From positions 1 to 7,576 of the forward strand of contig JAJZYV010000078.1 in the NCBI GenBank assembly GCA_021797955.1: a stretch of DNA of 7,576 nt. Reading direction: 5' to 3'. The translations under genes were made by a program, and so were the position numbers. The notes beneath the pieces are model-generated. The model made no database searches, had not been told where the DNA came from, and saw only the letters and a program-made list of their open reading frames with translations. Positions 4,973 through 7,576 of this stretch are shown in pieces. The DNA is from Thermoplasmata archaeon. GTDB taxonomy: Archaea > Thermoplasmatota > Thermoplasmata > Thermoplasmatales > Thermoplasmataceae. Positions within the stretch are counted from its first letter, which is position 1. Every line of letters starts with the position of its first letter.

Positions 4973-4991
4973 TCTTTCACTATGTTTGTCT

Positions 4992-6281
4992 ATGAACCAG
5001 AATATGAAAGATGCCCTGGATATAAGAAAAACCGCCATAGATAATAATAAATTTTTTGAGGAGAGCATTCCACTTATTGCCTCAGAGAATCTCATGAGCC
5101 CACTTGCAATGGAAATGCTACTCACAGATTTTGGTTTCAGGTATGCAGAAGGCCTTCCACATCATAGGTATTACCAAGGAAATTTTTTTGTAGATATAAT
5201 GGAAGAAAAAGTCACCGAACTTGCAAAGAAAGTCTTTAAAGCACCTCAGGCAGATCCAAGGCCTGTTTCCGGTACAAATGCAAATCAGGCAGTAACCTTT
5301 GCTCTAACTAAAACAGGCGAGAAGATAGCAGCACCCAACCTTTCAGGAGGTGGGCACATAAGTGCAGCTAAATTTGGAACACTTGGTTTTAGAGGCTTGG
5401 ATATTCATAATTATCCTTTTGATGAAAATACAATGAGCATAGATGTGGATGGTTCCATAAAAATGCTCAAAGAAGAGAGACCAAAAGTATGCCTAGTAGG
5501 CCAATCTGTATTTTTGTTTCCTGCACCATTAAAGGAACTAAAGGATACTTTTCAGGAGATTGGAGCTAAGGTCTGGTATGATGGTGCTCATGTACTTGGT
5601 TTAATAGCTGGTGGGAAGTTTCAGGACCCACTCAGAGAAGGTGCAGATGTAATCACCGGAAGTACCCATAAAACTTTACCGGGGCCACAGCATGGAATTG
5701 TTCTCGGAAACACCGATGATGAAACCTGGAAAAAGGTTCAAAGAGGGGTTTTCCCTGGAGTGTTAAGTAACCATCATCTTAATACAATGGCTGCTCTCGG
5801 AATCACACTAGCTGAGACCCTTGATTTTGGAAGTGATTATGCTGGAAAAATAATCCAGAACGCGAAGGCCCTTGCTGAAGAGCTACATTCACTTGGAATT
5901 AAAGTACTGGGAGAAGAACGTGGATTTACTCAATCACATACCCTTGTAGCTGATGTGAGACAAAATGGAGGAGGAAAGAAAGTAGCAGAATTACTTGAAC
6001 GTTGCCACATTGTTCTGAATAAGAACCTTCTTCCATGGGACGATAATAAAAAATCTCAGGATCCCAGTGGTATAAGAATTGGTACTCAGGAAGTTACAAG
6101 AATAGGATTTGATAAATCCGATATGAAAGAGCTTGCTTCTCTTATTTATAGAGCAATAGTTAAGGAGGAGCCTCAGGAAAAGATCATATCAGGAGTGAAG
6201 GAACTTAAGAAAAATCATAAGAAAGTTATGTACTGTTATGGTGATATGGAAGCGTACAAATATATTGAGCTCTATAAATGA
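4992..6281 (+). CDS. glyA: Serine hydroxymethyltransferase
   Basis: PLP-dependent fold-type I enzyme, cytoplasmic. It interconverts serine and glycine, passing the one-carbon unit to tetrahydrofolate or an archaeal pterin. The 429-residue product matches the family length. Seen: SIPLIASEN (25-33), YAEGLPHHRYYQG (51-63; compare YAEGYPGKRYYGG in E. coli), SGTNAN (93-98), GGGHIS (119-124, PLP-stacking H122), WYDGAH (195-200, D197 for the pyridine nitrogen), GSTHKTLPGPQHG (223-235, Schiff-base K227) and SGIRIGTQ (359-366, R362 for the substrate carboxylate). All catalytic residues appear intact. I chose ATG 4992 because of the TATA-like box 26 nt upstream. It is followed by pdxT (PLP supply) and gcvT (glycine cleavage), making a one-carbon cluster. 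The C-terminal tail (after about 400) ends in an aromatic-rich stretch. Confidence 0.96.
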   Translation: MNQNMKDALDIRKTAIDNNKFFEESIPLIASENLMSPLAMEMLLTDFGFRYAEGLPHHRYYQGNFFVDIMEEKVTELAKKVFKAPQADPRPVSGTNANQAVTFALTKTGEKIAAPNLSGGGHISAAKFGTLGFRGLDIHNYPFDENTMSIDVDGSIKMLKEERPKVCLVGQSVFLFPAPLKELKDTFQEIGAKVWYDGAHVLGLIAGGKFQDPLREGADVITGSTHKTLPGPQHGIVLGNTDDETWKKVQRGVFPGVLSNHHLNTMAALGITLAETLDFGSDYAGKIIQNAKALAEELHSLGIKVLGEERGFTQSHTLVADVRQNGGGKKVAELLERCHIVLNKNLLPWDDNKKSQDPSGIRIGTQEVTRIGFDKSDMKELASLIYRAIVKEEPQEKIISGVKELKKNHKKVMYCYGDMEAYKYIELYK

Positions 6282-6287
6282 TTTATA

Positions 6288-6311
6288 TTAAGCGAGTGCT
6301 TTTCTGCTTAA
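6288..6311 (+). terminator. Inverted repeat after glyA
   Basis: TTAAGC (6288-6293) pairs with GCTTAA (6306-6311). Nested inside, AAGC-GAGT-GCTT is followed by TTTC. A T-rich tract (TTATCTTTATTTAT, 6321-6334) follows. This could end glyA transcripts, partly or fully, before pdxT. Confidence 0.35.
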
Positions 6312-6315
6312 CAAA

Positions 6316-6335
6316 CTAATTTATCTTTATTTATA
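6316..6335 (+). promoter_or_regulatory. Possible pdxT promoter
   Basis: CTAATTTATC (6316-6325) lies about 23 nt before the pdxT ATG; TTTATA (6330-6335) is closer to consensus but too near the ATG. No SD precedes the ATG, so a separate leaderless transcript is plausible, with read-through from glyA as the alternative. Confidence 0.3.
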
Positions 6336-6342
6336 ATTCCCC

Positions 6343-6966
6343 ATGGTGAAAATAGGAATTGTAGGATTCCAGGGAGATGTTCGAGAACATTTTGAAATGT
6401 TCACAAAAATCTCTGAAAAGGGGAAGAATGTCTCCGCGACCATAATCAGAAGAGAGAATGAACTTGATAATGTTGATGGTTTGATAATACCTGGCGGAGA
6501 AAGTACTACAATATACAAACTTATTAAAGAATATAATATATATGATAAAATTAAGGAAAAATTCAGAGAAGGTTTTCCGATTATGGGAACTTGCGCGGGC
6601 CTTATTTTACTTTCAAAAAATACAAATGATTCAAGGGTAGAAGGGATGGGAGTGCTTGATTCAGAAATATTGAGAAATGGATATGGAAGGCAGGGAGAGT
6701 CATTTATAGATATACTAAATGTTAAGGGAATTGGAGAAGTCCCCGGGGTCTTCATAAGAGCACCTGTGATCAAAGATACAGGAACAACAGAAGTGCTTTC
6801 TTATTACAAAAATCAACCAGTTATGATATATTCAAGATATGCCCTAGGTATGACATTTCACCCTGAATTAACAGAAGATACAAGAATTCATGAAATGTTC
6901 ATGAAGATGGTAGAGGGAGAGGGGTATATTTCCACTGGAGAAGGAATTGGAGTGATGACTAAATGA
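6343..6966 (+). CDS. pdxT: Pyridoxal 5'-phosphate synthase glutaminase subunit PdxT
   Basis: Class I glutamine amidotransferase that hydrolyses glutamine and channels ammonia to PdxS for PLP synthesis (DXP-independent pathway). The 207-residue length is typical. Seen: N-terminal IGIVGFQGDVREH (4-16), LIIPGGESTTI (47-57), nucleophile C84 in MGTCAGLILLS, RNGYGRQGESF (111-121) and the catalytic H173/E175 in TFHPELTED. The C84-H173-E175 triad is complete. pdxS is not in the window and must be elsewhere. The stop overlaps the gcvT start (ATGA, 6963-6966), so the two are cotranscribed and probably translationally coupled. The neighbours GlyA and the glycine cleavage system use PLP or produce one-carbon units with it, which gives the cluster metabolic sense. 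Confidence 0.95.
   Translation: MVKIGIVGFQGDVREHFEMFTKISEKGKNVSATIIRRENELDNVDGLIIPGGESTTIYKLIKEYNIYDKIKEKFREGFPIMGTCAGLILLSKNTNDSRVEGMGVLDSEILRNGYGRQGESFIDILNVKGIGEVPGVFIRAPVIKDTGTTEVLSYYKNQPVMIYSRYALGMTFHPELTEDTRIHEMFMKMVEGEGYISTGEGIGVMTK
6949..6955 (+). promoter_or_regulatory. Ribosome binding site GGAGTGA for gcvT
   Basis: GGAGTGA inside the end of pdxT, 7 nt before the gcvT ATG, is close to the anti-SD complement GGAGGTGAT. It fixes the gcvT start and shows, with the TTG-started ATPase gene, that internal operon genes here use SD signals. Confidence 0.65.
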
Positions 6967-7576
6967 AAACAGAACTTTTTGAAGAGCATAAAAAATTGAA
7001 TGCCCATATTGTTGATTTTCATGGTTGGGATATGCCATTATATTATACGTCAATAATTACTGAACATAACTATGTGAGAAAAGCAGCGGGAGTGTTCGAT
7101 GTGTCGCACATGGGAGATATTATTGTTTCTGGTAATGGATCAATAGATTTCTTGGAACACGTCCTTCCTTCAAACATTTCTGGTATGGAAATTGGAACAT
7201 GTATGTACACAGCATTTCTTAATAATGATGGAAATATTATAGATGATACTATAATATATAGAATTGATTTAAATGAATTTTTAACTGTTCCTAATGCTTC
7301 TACCACAGAGAAGATATATGAATGGATGATTTTTAATTCAAAAGGATATGATGTAAAAATTAATAATGTGTCAAATAAATTTTCCTGTCTGGCACTGCAG
7401 GGTCCTTTATCTGAAAGTATATCTAATAAATTAAATATAAAATTTCAAAAATCATTCACTTTCTCAGGTTCACTTGATACCATGATAGTGTCAGGAACAG
7501 GTTATACTGGAGAAAAAGGAATTGAAATTATTGTAAAAAATGAAGAAGTAGTAGTATTATGGAATAAAATTTTAAA
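6963..7576 (+). CDS. gcvT: Glycine cleavage system aminomethyltransferase (T protein), 3' truncated by window
   Basis: T protein moves the methylene group from the aminomethylated H-protein lipoyl arm to tetrahydrofolate, releasing ammonia. The first 204 codons are present of about 360 usual. Seen: LFEEHKKLNAHIVDFHGWDMPLYY in residues 5-28, EHNYVRKAAGVFDVSHMG (34-51), NNDGNIIDDTIIYR (87-100) with the conserved acidic pair D94/D95 (E. coli D101 region), PNAS (110-113), ALQGP (144-148) and GTGYTGEKGIEI (178-189), the folate-side motif usually RTGYTGEDGFEI. The usual LVVNAS reads LTVPNAS. The ATG overlaps the pdxT stop and has a good SD. The gene is visibly more AT-rich than acnA. H and P protein genes may follow outside the window. 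Confidence 0.95.
   Translation, partial: MKTELFEEHKKLNAHIVDFHGWDMPLYYTSIITEHNYVRKAAGVFDVSHMGDIIVSGNGSIDFLEHVLPSNISGMEIGTCMYTAFLNNDGNIIDDTIIYRIDLNEFLTVPNASTTEKIYEWMIFNSKGYDVKINNVSNKFSCLALQGPLSESISNKLNIKFQKSFTFSGSLDTMIVSGTGYTGEKGIEIIVKNEEVVVLWNKIL

Noticed and set aside
4820..4990. Protein-gene or transposase remnant in the glyA upstream spacer
   Set aside because: Short minus-strand frames such as MFNIHIQIDRDDEQLLADL looked coding-like, but the C/D box sRNA architecture explains most of the segment. No terminal inverted repeats or transposase motif were seen.
6327..6773. 148-codon minus-strand ORF
   Set aside because: Antisense to pdxT, whose catalytic triad and family motifs are intact.
1..7576. 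tRNA genes, CRISPR arrays, insertion sequences
   Set aside because: I saw no B-box-like GGTTCGAATCC in the spacers, no regularly spaced repeats and no transposase ORF or terminal inverted repeats.

Overview
The window is an AT-rich archaeal chromosome segment, most likely from Thermoplasmata (Thermoplasma/Picrophilus/Ferroplasma-like acidophiles). Three things suggest this. Several genes have a TATA-like box about 26-28 nt before the start codon and no Shine-Dalgarno, as expected for leaderless archaeal transcripts. A Sulfolobus/Thermoplasma-type gluconate dehydratase of the archaeal Entner-Doudoroff pathway is present. The spacer before glyA carries what looks like an archaeal C/D box guide RNA. 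The lineage is inferred from gene content and promoter style, not from an rRNA.

Layout: bases 1-1662 (minus strand) hold the first 554 codons of an AcnA/IRP1-type aconitase that runs off the left edge. A 408-base divergent spacer (1663-2070) holds promoters, a near-identical direct repeat pair and a 16-bp palindrome. A two-gene operon follows: gluconate dehydratase (2071-3270), overlapped by a TTG-started KaiC/RecA-like ATPase with an unusual Walker A (3267-4226). Two small metal/Fe-S genes come next: a stand-alone CDGSH protein (4284-4490) and a 51-residue Cys/Gly/His-rich metallothionein-like peptide (4564-4719).

The 272-base spacer before glyA contains, on the minus strand at 4823-4881, a textbook C/D box sRNA: box C, D', C' and D, a 5-bp terminal stem and a correct 3-nt kink-turn bulge. 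One guide matches the universal 1400 region of 16S rRNA. The right end is a one-carbon/PLP cluster: serine hydroxymethyltransferase glyA (4992-6281), the PLP synthase glutaminase subunit pdxT (6343-6966) and, overlapping it by ATGA, gcvT of the glycine cleavage system (6963 to the edge).

Functional reading: aconitase and gluconate dehydratase are central carbon enzymes facing away from each other. GlyA and GcvT both feed methylene-tetrahydrofolate; GlyA needs PLP, as does the GcvP partner of GcvT, and PdxT supplies ammonia for making PLP. The small Cys-rich and CDGSH proteins suggest Fe-S or metal handling. No mobile element, CRISPR array, tRNA or rRNA gene is visible.
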